Source: Amycolatopsis rubida
Lineage (GTDB): Bacteria > Actinomycetota > Actinomycetes > Mycobacteriales > Pseudonocardiaceae
NCBI RefSeq assembly: GCF_900115345.1
Contig: NZ_FOWC01000004.1
Coordinates: forward strand, 536,106 to 600,105
Direction of reading: 5' to 3'
DNA: 64,000 nt
In this document: piece by piece, positions 1-7,579 of the stretch
How positions within the stretch are numbered: the first letter of the stretch is position 1
Layout: each line of letters starts with the position of its first letter
The notes under the pieces: model-generated
Told to the model about the DNA's origin: nothing
Database searches by the model: none
What the model saw: only the letters and a program-made list of their open reading frames with translations
Position numbers and translations under genes: made by a program

Positions 1-2
1 CG

Positions 3-587
3 GGGCAGGTCACGCGGGTGGCTCCCGGGGTCGTCGCCGTCGTGTCCGGGCATCTGGCGATGGTGTCGTTCACCGAGCACGAGGGCCGGGTCGAGCTGGA
101 GACGATCGAACGCGAGCACCCGGACCTGCTGCCGACGCTGGTCGACCACGACGGCGTCGGGTTCCTGCTGGTCCGCAGCCGCGAATTCGGTCCGGTGGTG
201 CTCGGCCGCGACGGAGTGCAGCGGCTCGCCACCGGGGTCGTGATCGGCGAAGACCCGCTGGCCTGCTACGGCCCGTACGCCGCCGAACTGGTCCAGCGCG
301 TCGACAGTTTCCCGCATTGCGCGGACATCATGATCAACAGCCGGTACGACGCGGACTCCGACCAGTCCTCGCCGTTCGAACGGCACGTCGGCTCGCACGG
401 CGGGCTCGGCGGACCGCAGCAGCGTGGCTTCCTGCTGCATCCGCGAGAATTCCCGGCCCCCGGCGAACCCGTCGGCGCGGAAGCTGTGCACCGCGTGTTC
501 CGCGACTGGCTCACCTTCCTCGGCCATCCGGAACCCGGTGCGACCGAAGACAAACCCGCTGTCGTCCCCTCGGAGGTAGTCTCATGA
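3..587 (+). CDS. C-terminal part of an alkaline-phosphatase-superfamily (type I phosphodiesterase-like) protein; 5' end outside window
   Basis: The frame is open from the first codon of the window, so this is the 3' part of a longer gene (about 194 residues seen). The segment contains SFPHCADIMINSRYD and later ERHVGSHGGLGG, which I associate with the C-terminal metal-site region of actinobacterial membrane proteins carrying a type I phosphodiesterase/nucleotide pyrophosphatase domain. The histidine in GSHGG would be a metal ligand. No membrane segment lies in the visible part. Its TGA overlaps the ATG of the glutaredoxin-like gene by 2 bases, suggesting co-translation. The substrate cannot be inferred. 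Confidence 0.6.
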   Translation, partial: GQVTRVAPGVVAVVSGHLAMVSFTEHEGRVELETIEREHPDLLPTLVDHDGVGFLLVRSREFGPVVLGRDGVQRLATGVVIGEDPLACYGPYAAELVQRVDSFPHCADIMINSRYDADSDQSSPFERHVGSHGGLGGPQQRGFLLHPREFPAPGEPVGAEAVHRVFRDWLTFLGHPEPGATEDKPAVVPSEVVS

Positions 588-823
588 GCAACCTGATCGT
601 CTACGGCGCGAGCTGGTGCCCGGACGTCAAACGCAGCCGCGCGCTGCTCGACGCGAAGGGCGTCGAATACGACTACGTGGACGTCGAGACCGAACCCGCC
701 GCCGAAGCCCGCGTACGCGAACTGCAGGACGGCGCTCGCCGGATCCCGACCATCGTCTTCGCGGACGGCAGCCACCTCGTGGAGCCGAGCGACGACGAGC
801 TGAACGCGCGCCTCTCGCAGTGA
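584..823 (+). CDS. Glutaredoxin/mycoredoxin-like protein with monothiol CPDV active site
   Basis: A 79-residue thioredoxin-fold protein of normal length for the small glutaredoxin family. It begins SNLIVYGASWCPDVKRSR, so the usual CxxC is CPDV: the nucleophilic cysteine is kept and the resolving one is missing. A cis-proline loop RRIPTIVF and a C-terminal acidic segment EPSDDEL are as expected. A monothiol enzyme would reduce mixed disulfides with mycothiol rather than protein dithiols; that is inference from the single cysteine. ATG overlaps the upstream stop (ATGA) and its own stop overlaps the next GTG, so it sits in a translationally coupled chain. Confidence 0.75.
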   Translation: MSNLIVYGASWCPDVKRSRALLDAKGVEYDYVDVETEPAAEARVRELQDGARRIPTIVFADGSHLVEPSDDELNARLSQ

Positions 824-1050
824 CTCCGCTGACGGAACTCCCGCTGGGCACGCGGGTAGTCGTGCGATACCGGATCGAGGGCGGGTTCACCGACGCTCTC
901 GGTCCCTTGCGCGCCCGTGACACCGACACCTGCACGGTCGAGACCAAACGCGGCCTCGTCGTCGTCCCGTTGGCCGCGGTGGTCGCGGCCAAACCCGTGC
1001 CGCCGGCACCACAGCGGAAATCGAGTGGCCCGCCCGCGCCGAATTTGTGA
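820..1050 (+). CDS. Small SH3-like protein resembling the N-terminal domain of Rv0428c-type acetyltransferases
   Basis: A 76-residue protein starting at a GTG that overlaps the glutaredoxin stop (GTGA). It reads GTRVVVRYRIEGGFTDALG, then RGLVVVPLAAVVAAKPVPP, and ends in a short proline-rich tail. This is the beta-barrel pattern found at the N terminus of a mycobacterial GNAT-family protein, where it precedes the catalytic domain; here it stands alone with no acetyltransferase behind it. No function is established for stand-alone copies. It is followed 10 bases later by the methyltransferase gene. Confidence 0.6.
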   Translation: MTPLTELPLGTRVVVRYRIEGGFTDALGPLRARDTDTCTVETKRGLVVVPLAAVVAAKPVPPAPQRKSSGPPAPNL

Positions 1051-1060
1051 CGATCACCGG

Positions 1061-1816
1061 ATGCGCACCTTCGACGAACTGGTGGACGAGGCCGCGTCGG
1101 TGCCGGTGGACGGCTGGGATTTCTCCTGGCTGGACGGCCGGGCCAGCGAACAGCGGCCGTCCTGGGGCTACCAGCGGCTGCTCGGCGAACGGCTGCGGGA
1201 CGTCCAGTCCGTTGTGGACATCCAAACCGGCGGCGGCGAAGTGCTCGCCGGTGTGCCGGTGCTGCCGCCGCTGACGGTCGCCACCGAATCGTGGCCGCCG
1301 AACCTGGAGAAGGCAGCCGCGTTGCTGGAACCCCGTGGCGCGACCGTTGTCGCGGACACGGACGAGCCGCCGCTTCCGTTTCTGGACAACACGTTCGAAA
1401 TGGTCGTCAGCAGGCATCCGGTCACTGTGTGGTGGGACGAGATCGTCCGGGTCCTCAAGCCCGGCGGCGGCTATCTGTCGCAGCAGGTCGGGCCGTGGAG
1501 TGTGTTCGAGCTGGTCGAGTACTTCCTCGGGCCGCAGACGCCGGAAGTGCGCAACAGCCGGCATCCGGATCGGGCGAAGGCCGAAGCGGAGCAGGCCGGG
1601 CTGGAAGTGGTGGATCTGCGGTTCGAGGAACTGCGCACTGAGTTCCACGACATCGGCGCGGTGATTTACTTCCTGCGCAAGGTGATCTGGATGGTGCCGG
1701 GGTTCACGGTGGAGGGGTATCTGCCGCGGTTGCGGGAGCTGCACGAGGAGCTGCGGGAGGGGGCGTTCGTGGCGACGACCACTCGGTATCTGATTGAGGC
1801 GCGCAAGTCCTCGTGA
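1061..1816 (+). CDS. SAM-dependent methyltransferase (Methyltransf_11-like)
   Basis: A 251-residue cytosolic protein. VVDIQTGGGEVLAG near residue 50 is a variant of the SAM-binding glycine loop; PLPFLDNTFEMVVSRH matches the post-motif acidic/aromatic segment and VRVLKPGGGYLSQQVG the conserved KPGG strand of class I methyltransferases. Close relatives are annotated as small-molecule methyltransferases, but the acceptor is unknown. ATG 1061 was chosen because family similarity begins MRTFDELVDEAASV and no earlier start in the frame fits. The stop TGA (1814-1816) lies inside the arm of a terminator hairpin shared with the convergent TetR gene. Confidence 0.7.
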   Translation: MRTFDELVDEAASVPVDGWDFSWLDGRASEQRPSWGYQRLLGERLRDVQSVVDIQTGGGEVLAGVPVLPPLTVATESWPPNLEKAAALLEPRGATVVADTDEPPLPFLDNTFEMVVSRHPVTVWWDEIVRVLKPGGGYLSQQVGPWSVFELVEYFLGPQTPEVRNSRHPDRAKAEAEQAGLEVVDLRFEELRTEFHDIGAVIYFLRKVIWMVPGFTVEGYLPRLRELHEELREGAFVATTTRYLIEARKSS

Positions 1817-1855
1817 GCGGCAATCCCGGTTCTAACCGGGATAAACCACTCACGA
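1811..1855. terminator. Bidirectional palindromic terminator containing both convergent stop codons
   Basis: Two nested inverted repeats: outer arms TCGTGAGCGG (1811-1820) and CCACTCACGA (1846-1855) with one mismatch, and a perfect inner stem ATCCCGGT/ACCGGGAT (1823-1830 and 1835-1842) with a TCTA loop. The TGA codons of the plus-strand methyltransferase and the minus-strand TetR gene both fall in the outer arms (TCG TGA in each). The outer arm resembles the arm of the hairpin after hrpB at 35440-35485. Confidence 0.75.
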
Positions 1856-2632
1856 CACCCTGCTGACCGCCGCCTCGATGCCGTCCGCCAGCACCGCCAC
1901 CCCAGCCTCGAAACTCAGCCGCGCCTCGTGCTCCAGATAGGACGCCCCCGCAGGCGGCGGCGCACCTTCCTCGCCCAGCCGCGCGACATTCGGGTACCGC
2001 TCCGCCAGATCCGGGGCCAGCTCGCCGAGCGCGGACGTCCGCGCGCGCCACCAGTCCTCATCGGACAGTCCGGTTTCCTTCAGCGCCAGCCGCGATTCGG
2101 CGGCGATCTGCACCGCGCCACGCACGACGTTGAGCAGCACACCCACCAGCCGCCGGACCTGACCGGCGGGCAAGCCGGTCGCGAACAGCACCCGCAGCAC
2201 CGTTTCCTGCATCCGGAACTCCCCCGGACCCAGCACCGGTCGCGCGTAGGACACCTGCAACAGCCATGGGTGGCGCACATGGAATTCCCACAGGTCGCCG
2301 GCCAGTTCGAGCAAAGCGGGACGCCAGCCGCCGGACAGGTCGTGATCGTCGCGCAGATCGCCGAACACCTGGTCGCACATCAGGTCGATCAGCTCGGTCT
2401 TGCTCGGCACGTACGTGTACAGCGCCATCGCCGTGCGCCCGAGCCGCTCCCCGACCGCCCGCATCGACAACGCCGACATGCCCTCGGCGTCCGCGAGTTC
2501 GATCGCCGCGCCCACGATGCGATCCACGCTCAGCACGGGTTTCGGCCCCGGCGCGCTGCGCGGTTCGCTGCCCGCGCGCCACAGCAGCTCCATCGAACGG
2601 CGGGCGTCGCCCTGCCCCGCGAACACGACCAC
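1850..2632 (-). CDS. TetR/AcrR-family transcriptional regulator
   Basis: 260 residues. After a basic N-terminal extension, the helix-turn-helix spans about residues 35-85 (VDRIVGAAIELADAEG, then MRAVGERLGRTAMALYTYV); the C-terminal half is the variable ligand-binding domain of the TetR_C type. The GTG at 2632 is preceded at 6 bases by a good Shine-Dalgarno run (GGAAAGGGG). It follows the ferredoxin gene on the same strand after 49 bases, so it is probably the last gene of the P450-ferredoxin operon and may autoregulate it. It ends in the shared terminator. Confidence 0.85.
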   Translation of the reverse strand: MVVFAGQGDARRSMELLWRAGSEPRSAPGPKPVLSVDRIVGAAIELADAEGMSALSMRAVGERLGRTAMALYTYVPSKTELIDLMCDQVFGDLRDDHDLSGGWRPALLELAGDLWEFHVRHPWLLQVSYARPVLGPGEFRMQETVLRVLFATGLPAGQVRRLVGVLLNVVRGAVQIAAESRLALKETGLSDEDWWRARTSALGELAPDLAERYPNVARLGEEGAPPPAGASYLEHEARLSFEAGVAVLADGIEAAVSRVS

Positions 2633-2681
2633 CGGCGACCCCTTTCCCCTTACAGGATAAAGGACCGCCGGGGCCGCTGGC

Positions 2682-2876
2682 TCAGCCGTCCACCTCGATC
2701 GCGAGCGCGGGGCAGAGCTGCGCCGCCTCTTTCGCCTGCGCGTGCAGCTCCGCGGGCGGGTTTTCCCGCAGCAGCACCACGATCCCGTCCTCGTCGCGCT
2801 GGTCGAACACCTCGGGCGCGACGAGCACGCATTGCCCGGCGCCGACGCAGCGGGACTGGTCGATGACCACCTTCAT
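2682..2876 (-). CDS. 3Fe-4S ferredoxin, partner of the adjacent P450
   Basis: 64 residues, standard length for actinobacterial P450-linked ferredoxins. Cluster cysteines are visible in RCVGAGQC (Cys10, Cys16) and in AAQLCP near the C terminus; with only three cysteines and an alanine in the position that would complete a 4Fe-4S site, a 3Fe-4S cluster is expected. It would pass single electrons from a ferredoxin reductase, not encoded here, to the cytochrome P450 whose gene ends 13 bases upstream. The AAAGGAG ribosome site supports ATG 2876. Isolated small ferredoxins of this type are nearly always P450 partners. Confidence 0.9.
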   Translation of the reverse strand: MKVVIDQSRCVGAGQCVLVAPEVFDQRDEDGIVVLLRENPPAELHAQAKEAAQLCPALAIEVDG

Positions 2877-2889
2877 CCCACGACTCCTT

Positions 2890-4098
2890 TCACCAGGTCA
2901 CGGGGAGTTCGTGCACCCCGTAGACGACCATGTCGTGCTTGAACTTCAGCTCCTCCAGCGGCTTCGCCAGCCGCAGCGTCGGGATCCGCCGGTAGAGCGT
3001 CCGGTAGACCACCTGCAGTTCGACCCGCGCGAGCGGCTGGCCGAGGCACTGGTGCACGCCGTAGCCGAACGCGACGTGGTGGCGTGCCTTGCGGGTGACG
3101 TCGAGCTTGTCCGGCGCGGGGAACTGCGTCTCGTCGCGGTTGGCGATATCGGTGGCCGCGACCAGACCCTCGCCCTTGCGGACGGTCTGCCCGCCGACTT
3201 CCAGGTCTTCGAGCGCGACGCGGCGGCGTCCGGAGTGGACGATCGTCAGGTAGCGCAGCAGCTCCTCGACCGCGTTGGCCAGCAAGGCGTCGTCACCGTC
3301 GCGGACTGCGGCGAGCTGGTCCGGGTTCTCCAGCAGCGCGACCGTGCCGAGCGCGATCATGTTCGCCGTGGTCTCGTGACCCGCCACGAGCAGCAGCTGC
3401 CCCATCGTGGCCGCTTCCTCGACGGTCATCGCGCCGGTGGCGACCTGGCCGGTCGCGAGACGGCTGAACACGTCATCGGCCGGGTCGTCGATCTTCTTCT
3501 CGACCAGCCGCGCGAGATAGTCGAGCAGTTCCTCCGCCGCGGCGAGCGACTCTTCGGCGGTCGCCTCCCGCGAGACCAGGATTTTGCTGCAGCGGTGAAA
3601 GAAATCGCGATCGTCGTAGGGCACGCCGAGCAGCTCGCAGATGACCAGCGAAGGCACCGGCAGCGCGAACGCCTGCACGAGGTCGGCGGGTTTCGGACCG
3701 GCCAGCAGCTCGTCGAGCAGCTCGTCGACGATCTGCTGAATCCGCGGCCGCATCCGCTGAACCTTCTTCACCATGAAATCGCCGGTAAGCAGCCGTCGCT
3801 GGGCGGCGTGCTCCGGATCGTCCATGCCGATGAACGATTTGAACCGGCTGCGCCGCGCCTTGAGCCCTGGCGTCTGCGACGGATAGCCGGCGCGGTCGGG
3901 ATCGGCGCTCACCCGCGGGTCGGTGAGCATCGCTCGGACGTCTTCGTAGCGGGTGAACAGCCACGGTTCGCTGCCGTCCCAGATCCGCACGCGCGACACC
4001 GGCTCGTCGCGCAGCTTGCGGTCGAGTTCGGGCGGCGGGTCGAACGGGCAGCGCCCGCGCGACATCGGGAACTGCTCTACGGGCCGGGCATCGGCCAT
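2890..4098 (-). CDS. Cytochrome P450 monooxygenase (CYP105-like)
   Basis: 402 residues, a normal soluble bacterial P450. Visible signatures are the I-helix AGHETT, the K-helix EELLR (ExxR), and the haem loop FGYGVHQCLGQ with axial Cys351. GGQTVRKGEG and ATDIANRDETQFP follow the usual order between K-helix and haem loop. Start chosen at ATG 4098 because AGGAGG (4104-4109) lies 5 bases upstream; an adjacent in-frame GTG at 4101 is too close to it. It is the first gene of an operon with the ferredoxin and a TetR regulator and is preceded by an inverted-repeat region. Substrate unknown; the CYP105 likeness suggests xenobiotic or secondary-metabolite oxidation. Confidence 0.93.
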   Translation of the reverse strand: MADARPVEQFPMSRGRCPFDPPPELDRKLRDEPVSRVRIWDGSEPWLFTRYEDVRAMLTDPRVSADPDRAGYPSQTPGLKARRSRFKSFIGMDDPEHAAQRRLLTGDFMVKKVQRMRPRIQQIVDELLDELLAGPKPADLVQAFALPVPSLVICELLGVPYDDRDFFHRCSKILVSREATAEESLAAAEELLDYLARLVEKKIDDPADDVFSRLATGQVATGAMTVEEAATMGQLLLVAGHETTANMIALGTVALLENPDQLAAVRDGDDALLANAVEELLRYLTIVHSGRRRVALEDLEVGGQTVRKGEGLVAATDIANRDETQFPAPDKLDVTRKARHHVAFGYGVHQCLGQPLARVELQVVYRTLYRRIPTLRLAKPLEELKFKHDMVVYGVHELPVTW

Positions 4099-4116
4099 CA
4101 CAGCCTCCTGAAGAAG

Positions 4117-4169
4117 TCACCAAACGATTGTTCGGATACTTACCGAACACATGTTAGGCGATTTGGTGA
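4117..4169. promoter_or_regulatory. Nested inverted repeats upstream of the P450 operon, candidate TetR operator
   Basis: A perfect 7-base inverted repeat TGTTCGG (4129-4135) / CCGAACA (4143-4149) with a 7-base spacer is nested in an outer pair TCACCAAA (4117-4124) / TTTGGTGA (4162-4169). The site lies 19 bases or more upstream of the P450 start, between the P450 operon and the TetR gene behind it on the same strand. The spacing and symmetry suit a TetR dimer or dimer pair. Which of the two neighbouring TetR proteins binds is not decided by the sequence. Confidence 0.55.
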
Positions 4170-4249
4170 ACGATTGCCCAGACCCGGGTCCAAAGATCAC
4201 CGGGATGGCCGTGGACAAGAGGCTGAAAGCGGGCGAAACCGCCCGTGAC

Positions 4250-4867
4250 TCAAGCGAAAATGAGGGCCAGCAGCTCGTCGGCGAAGTTCACCACGGCGTC
4301 CTCGCCCGGCCGCCTTCCAGCCGAATGGAACAGCGCTACCCGGCCGTGCGCGCCCACGAACGCGATCACCCCGGCGCGTTCGGCGGGCACCCGGAGCGCG
4401 GTGCCGGACTCCGCGCAGCGGGCGAACGCCGCGCCGATCAGGTCGACGAGATCGATCGTCGGACCGTGCGGCCGGACATCCGGCGAGGTGCGTCTCGCCC
4501 CGTTGGCGGTCATCAGCCGGTAATGGCCGGGGTTGTCCATCGCGAACCGGCAGTACGCGTGCAGCAGCGCACGCAGCCTGCCCACCGCATCATCGGCGGG
4601 AACCCGGGATTCGGCGGCTTCCATCGCGAGCCGCAACCGGCCGAACTCGTGCTCGGCGAGCCCGGTGACGAGCGCGGCGCGGTCGCTGAAGTGCTGGTAG
4701 ATGCTGGCCGGGGCGATGCCGACGGCGCGGGCGACCCCGCGGATGGTGAGCGCGTCCTCGCCGTCGAGTTCCGACAGGAGCCTGCTGGCCGCGGCGAGGA
4801 TCTCCCCGCGCAGCCGCTCGCCCTCGCCCCAGCGGTTGCGCGTGCGGGCCTGGACTTCTTCGGACAC
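4250..4867 (-). CDS. TetR-family transcriptional regulator
   Basis: 205 residues from GTG 4867. The DNA-binding region is clear: ILAAASRLLSELDGEDAL, then TIRGVARAVGIAPASIYQHF, the typical TetR HTH ending in YxHF. The C-terminal half (MDNPGHYRLM, GHYR motif) resembles the TetR_C_33/WHG-like ligand domain. The start was placed here because earlier in-frame codons encode a proline/arginine-rich stretch not seen in the family; the ribosome site is weak (GGGCAA). It stands 150 bases upstream of the P450 operon on the same strand, with the inverted repeats between them. Its own promoter would lie toward 4868-4992, shared with the divergent YbaB-like gene. Confidence 0.85.
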   Translation of the reverse strand: MSEEVQARTRNRWGEGERLRGEILAAASRLLSELDGEDALTIRGVARAVGIAPASIYQHFSDRAALVTGLAEHEFGRLRLAMEAAESRVPADDAVGRLRALLHAYCRFAMDNPGHYRLMTANGARRTSPDVRPHGPTIDLVDLIGAAFARCAESGTALRVPAERAGVIAFVGAHGRVALFHSAGRRPGEDAVVNFADELLALIFA

Positions 4868-4992
4868 TTGCCCATTGTTACCGCTCGCGGTGGGCCGCAC
4901 CGCTCCGGCCCGCCGCGGATGTCGATCGTTTCGTAGCCCGTCAGCCATCCGAGGTTCACCAACTGGGCGAGGGCGGCCGATAGCGTTCGCCG

Positions 4993-5595
4993 GTGGACGA
5001 TCAGGGGTGGCTGGACGACTTCCAGCGGCGGATTGACGAGATGCAGGCGAAAAGCGCTGCCCTGCAAGAGACATTGAGCACCGCGGAGGGCCGCGCCAAG
5101 TCCGGCGACGGGCTGGTGTCGGTTTCGGTCGCCCCGAACGGCGCGCTCAAGAACCTCGAGATCGACGACCGCGCCCTGCGGCACGGCGGCGCCCGGCTGA
5201 CCGCGTCGATCATGGACGCCTACGGGAAGGCGCAGCGCCAGGTGTCGCGCGACGTCATCGACGCGTTCGAGCCGATCGCAGGCGACAGCGAGATGATGAA
5301 CGTGGTCAAGTCGTATCTGCCGGAGCCCGAGGAAGAACCGGAGCCGCCGCGGTCCGAACCGCCCGCCCGGCACTCGGGACCTCCGCCGGGCAGCACCACT
5401 CCGCCGGGCAGCGCGGCCTACGGACGTCCGATGCCGCCGCCGGGCGGCGCGACGCACAGCCGTCCGCCGATGCCGCCTCCCGGCACCACCCCGCCGCCTC
5501 CGCCCCCGGCGGCTCCCGAACCGCCCCGGCCGACGTCCGGCCCGCACCGCAGGCGCGCCGCGGGCGAGGACGACGACGAGATGCAGCCCTGGTGA
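4993..5595 (+). CDS. YbaB/EbfC-family nucleoid-associated-like protein with proline-rich tail
   Basis: 200 residues from GTG 4993. Residues about 1-110 form the YbaB/EbfC fold: a helix (DDFQRRIDEMQAKSAALQ), a central beta hairpin with SVSVAPNGALKNLEID, and C-terminal helices. The remaining 90 residues are low-complexity, very rich in Pro and Gly, ending in an acidic segment and W. Compared with classical 11-kDa YbaB, this is the longer actinobacterial version often found near type VII secretion genes. Two or three further YbaB-like genes occur in this window. Monocistronic by position; divergent from the TetR gene. Confidence 0.7.
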   Translation: MDDQGWLDDFQRRIDEMQAKSAALQETLSTAEGRAKSGDGLVSVSVAPNGALKNLEIDDRALRHGGARLTASIMDAYGKAQRQVSRDVIDAFEPIAGDSEMMNVVKSYLPEPEEEPEPPRSEPPARHSGPPPGSTTPPGSAAYGRPMPPPGGATHSRPPMPPPGTTPPPPPPAAPEPPRPTSGPHRRRAAGEDDDEMQPW

Positions 5596-5753
5596 CCTCA
5601 CTCACGAGCCAGTTGTCAACCCGCCACTAGTGCTGGGAAATCACCAGTTGCCAGACCGTACGAATGGGGGGTCACATACCGGAACCTTCTGCCTACTTTG
5701 GGTTGAGCGCGCGCAAACCCGGCAAACTCCCCCATCCCCCCAGGAGCTTTCTT

Positions 5754-6314
5754 ATGTCCAGGAAGTTCGTGCTGTCCGGCGCGGTCGCACTAGCTCTGGC
5801 CGCCGCCCCGCTCTCGGGTGCCGTAGCGGTCGCCGCTCCGGCTCAGTCCGCCGCCGCGACCACCACGGTCTACTACTCGACGTCAGGCGCACCGTCGTTC
5901 CGGGCCGCGATCAACGCGGGCGCGGCGAACTGGAACCGTGCGGTGACCAACGTGAAGCTGGTCGAGCGTTCGTCCGGGGCCACGCTGCGCTACACCGAGG
6001 GCAATGACCCGCGCGGCTCGTACGCGCAGACCGACGGGCACGGCCACGGCACCATCTTCATCGACTACTCCCAGGCCCAGCAGTACGACAACACGCGGAT
6101 CACCGCGCACGAGACCGGTCACGCGCTCGGCCTGCCGGACCACTACTCGGGCCCGTGCTCCGAACTGATGTCGGGCGGCGGCCCCGGCCCGTCCTGCCGC
6201 AACGCCAACCCGAACTCCCAGGAAGCCTCTCGCGTGCAGCGGCTGTGGGCCAACGGGCTCAGCGCGGTCTCCGGACCGCAGCAGCGGATTTACGACCACT
6301 CGCCGGTCGGCTGA
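5754..6314 (+). CDS. snpA: Secreted snapalysin-type zinc metalloprotease (peptidase family M7)
   Basis: 186 residues. A Sec signal peptide covers about residues 1-33 (KFVLSGAVALALAAAPLSG, then an Ala-rich cleavage region). The mature protein contains the zinc signature HETGHALGLPDHY, i.e. HExxHxxGxxD with two histidines, catalytic glutamate and aspartate as third ligand, characteristic of snapalysin. A cysteine pair (GPCSELM and PSCRN) may form a disulfide. The length matches Streptomyces small neutral proteases. A ribosome site CAGGAG (5741-5746) precedes ATG 5754. The LysR regulator often found beside Streptomyces snpA is absent. A strong hairpin terminator follows. Confidence 0.92.
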   Translation: MSRKFVLSGAVALALAAAPLSGAVAVAAPAQSAAATTTVYYSTSGAPSFRAAINAGAANWNRAVTNVKLVERSSGATLRYTEGNDPRGSYAQTDGHGHGTIFIDYSQAQQYDNTRITAHETGHALGLPDHYSGPCSELMSGGGPGPSCRNANPNSQEASRVQRLWANGLSAVSGPQQRIYDHSPVG

Positions 6315-6324
6315 CACACAGCTG

Positions 6325-6363
6325 AGCGAGCGGCGGCCGGGTGCGTCCCGGCCGCCGCTTCGC
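6325..6363 (+). terminator. Rho-independent-like terminator after the snapalysin gene
   Basis: A perfect 12-base stem GCGGCGGCCGGG (6330-6341) / CCCGGCCGCCGC (6347-6358) with a TGCGT loop, extended outward by AGCGA/TCGCT with a one-base bulge. It begins 10 bases after the stop codon. No long T-run follows, as is usual in high-GC actinobacteria. Confidence 0.75.
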
Positions 6364-6495
6364 TGTCGAGGGGTTCGCTGTCAGACAGCGCCGTTCAGGC
6401 CCCGGCCGAGGTCGGAATCCTCCTCATTCCGCCGAGACAGAGCATCCCCGGACACCGCCGGTGGTTGGCTTGCCTTCAGCCGAGGGGAGGCATTC

Positions 6496-7085
6496 ATGGC
6501 GGAACTCGTACTGGTTCACGGCGCTTGGAGCGACGGCTCGGCGTGGCCGGAGGTGATCCCCGCGCTGCACCGGCACGGACACCGGGTCCGTTCGGCACAC
6601 CTGCCGATGACCTCGCTCGCGGACGACATCGCCGAGGTTCGCCGGGAAATCGCGACCTTCGGCGGTCCGGTCGTTCTGGCTGGCCATTCCTATGGCGGCG
6701 CGGTGATTTCCGGTGCGGCGAAGGATAATCCGCAGGTCAACGCCCTTGCTTACTTCGCGGCGTACGTTCCGGACGAAGGCGAGAACGTGCCTTCGCAGAA
6801 CGGCAAGTTCCCGGGCTGGCCCTCGAACGGGCCGCCGCGCTGGCCGCGGTGCAACGACGCGCTCGCGCCGGCTGCTTCGCCGCACCCGCGGGTCCTGGTG
6901 CCTGGCGCGACCTGCCGACGGCTTACGCAATGTCCACAGAGGACCGGGTCCTCCACCCGGACCTGCAGCGCTGGCTCGCCGAACGGGCTGGGGCGGATTG
7001 TGTCGAGCTGACGGCCAGCCACTATTCGCTGCTCTCTCAGCCGGAGGCGGTGGCCACGGTGATCGACAAGGTGGCAGCCCAGTAG
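6496..7085 (+). pseudogene. Alpha/beta-fold hydrolase, disrupted by a frameshift and probable internal deletion
   Basis: Codons from ATG 6496 read AELVLVHGAWSDGSAW and the nucleophile elbow LAGHSYGG, typical of the small esterase-like alpha/beta hydrolases. Homology runs to about KFPGW (near 6828) and then leaves the frame; it resumes one frame over as LERAAALAAVQRRARAG and continues through STEDR (acid region) and ASHYSLLS (catalytic His region) to the stop at 7085. About 30 residues of cap domain usually between these parts are also missing, so this looks like a deletion rather than a single base error. All three catalytic regions survive, but not in one frame. Confidence 0.7.
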
Positions 7086-7088
7086 CGG

Positions 7089-7418
7089 TTACTCCCCCGC
7101 CGCGGCCGCGAGCACCGCGAAATCGGCTGCCCGCATCGGTCGCGCGTGCGCGGGGCGCGGAGTACTCGGCTCCCTGATCACGGTGACCGGCACTGTGGTC
7201 AGGCCGAGCCGCAGCGCGACGGCGATCCGGTGATTGCCGTCGAGCGTGCCGAAGTCCTCGCAGAACCCGAGCCGCAACGACGTCCGGATTCCGTGCCGCG
7301 CGATGTCCTCGGCGAGGGCGTCGAGGTGGCGCGGAGTGTCCACCAGAGCGGAGCCCACCGTTTCCCGGTCCACCGCCCGGTACCGGACCACAAGCGGGAC
7401 AGGCAGTTCAACCGGCAT
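7089..7418 (-). CDS. ParB-like nuclease-domain protein
   Basis: 109 residues, convergent with the hydrolase pseudogene 3 bases away. ALAEDIARHGIRTSLRLGF followed by GTLDGNHRIAVALRLGLTTV matches the N-terminal ParB/sulfiredoxin-type domain, whose GxHR box binds nucleotide; here it is DGNHRIA. No helix-turn-helix or C-terminal dimerisation domain follows, so it is not a partition protein. Such stand-alone domains occur as orphan genes in actinobacteria without an assigned role. Flanked on both sides by decayed genes. Confidence 0.7.
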   Translation of the reverse strand: MPVELPVPLVVRYRAVDRETVGSALVDTPRHLDALAEDIARHGIRTSLRLGFCEDFGTLDGNHRIAVALRLGLTTVPVTVIREPSTPRPAHARPMRAADFAVLAAAAGE

Positions 7419-7579
7419 CCGCCCATCCTGGCACGACGGAAATTCAATTGCCCAGTCCCGGCCGGAAAGCCGAGTATCCCGGCCATGACCACCGAACCCG
7501 CCCGTTGTGCCCCGTCCCGCTGTCTCGCCGCACGCGGCAAGCAGCAGACGGCGCAGGAAGGGACCGGTCAGGCCGTGCG

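Noticed and set aside
2266..4248. Very long plus-strand open frame opposite the P450 operon
   Set aside because: Antisense frame of GC-rich genes; composition is arginine/proline-rich without motifs, while the minus strand has full P450 and ferredoxin signatures.
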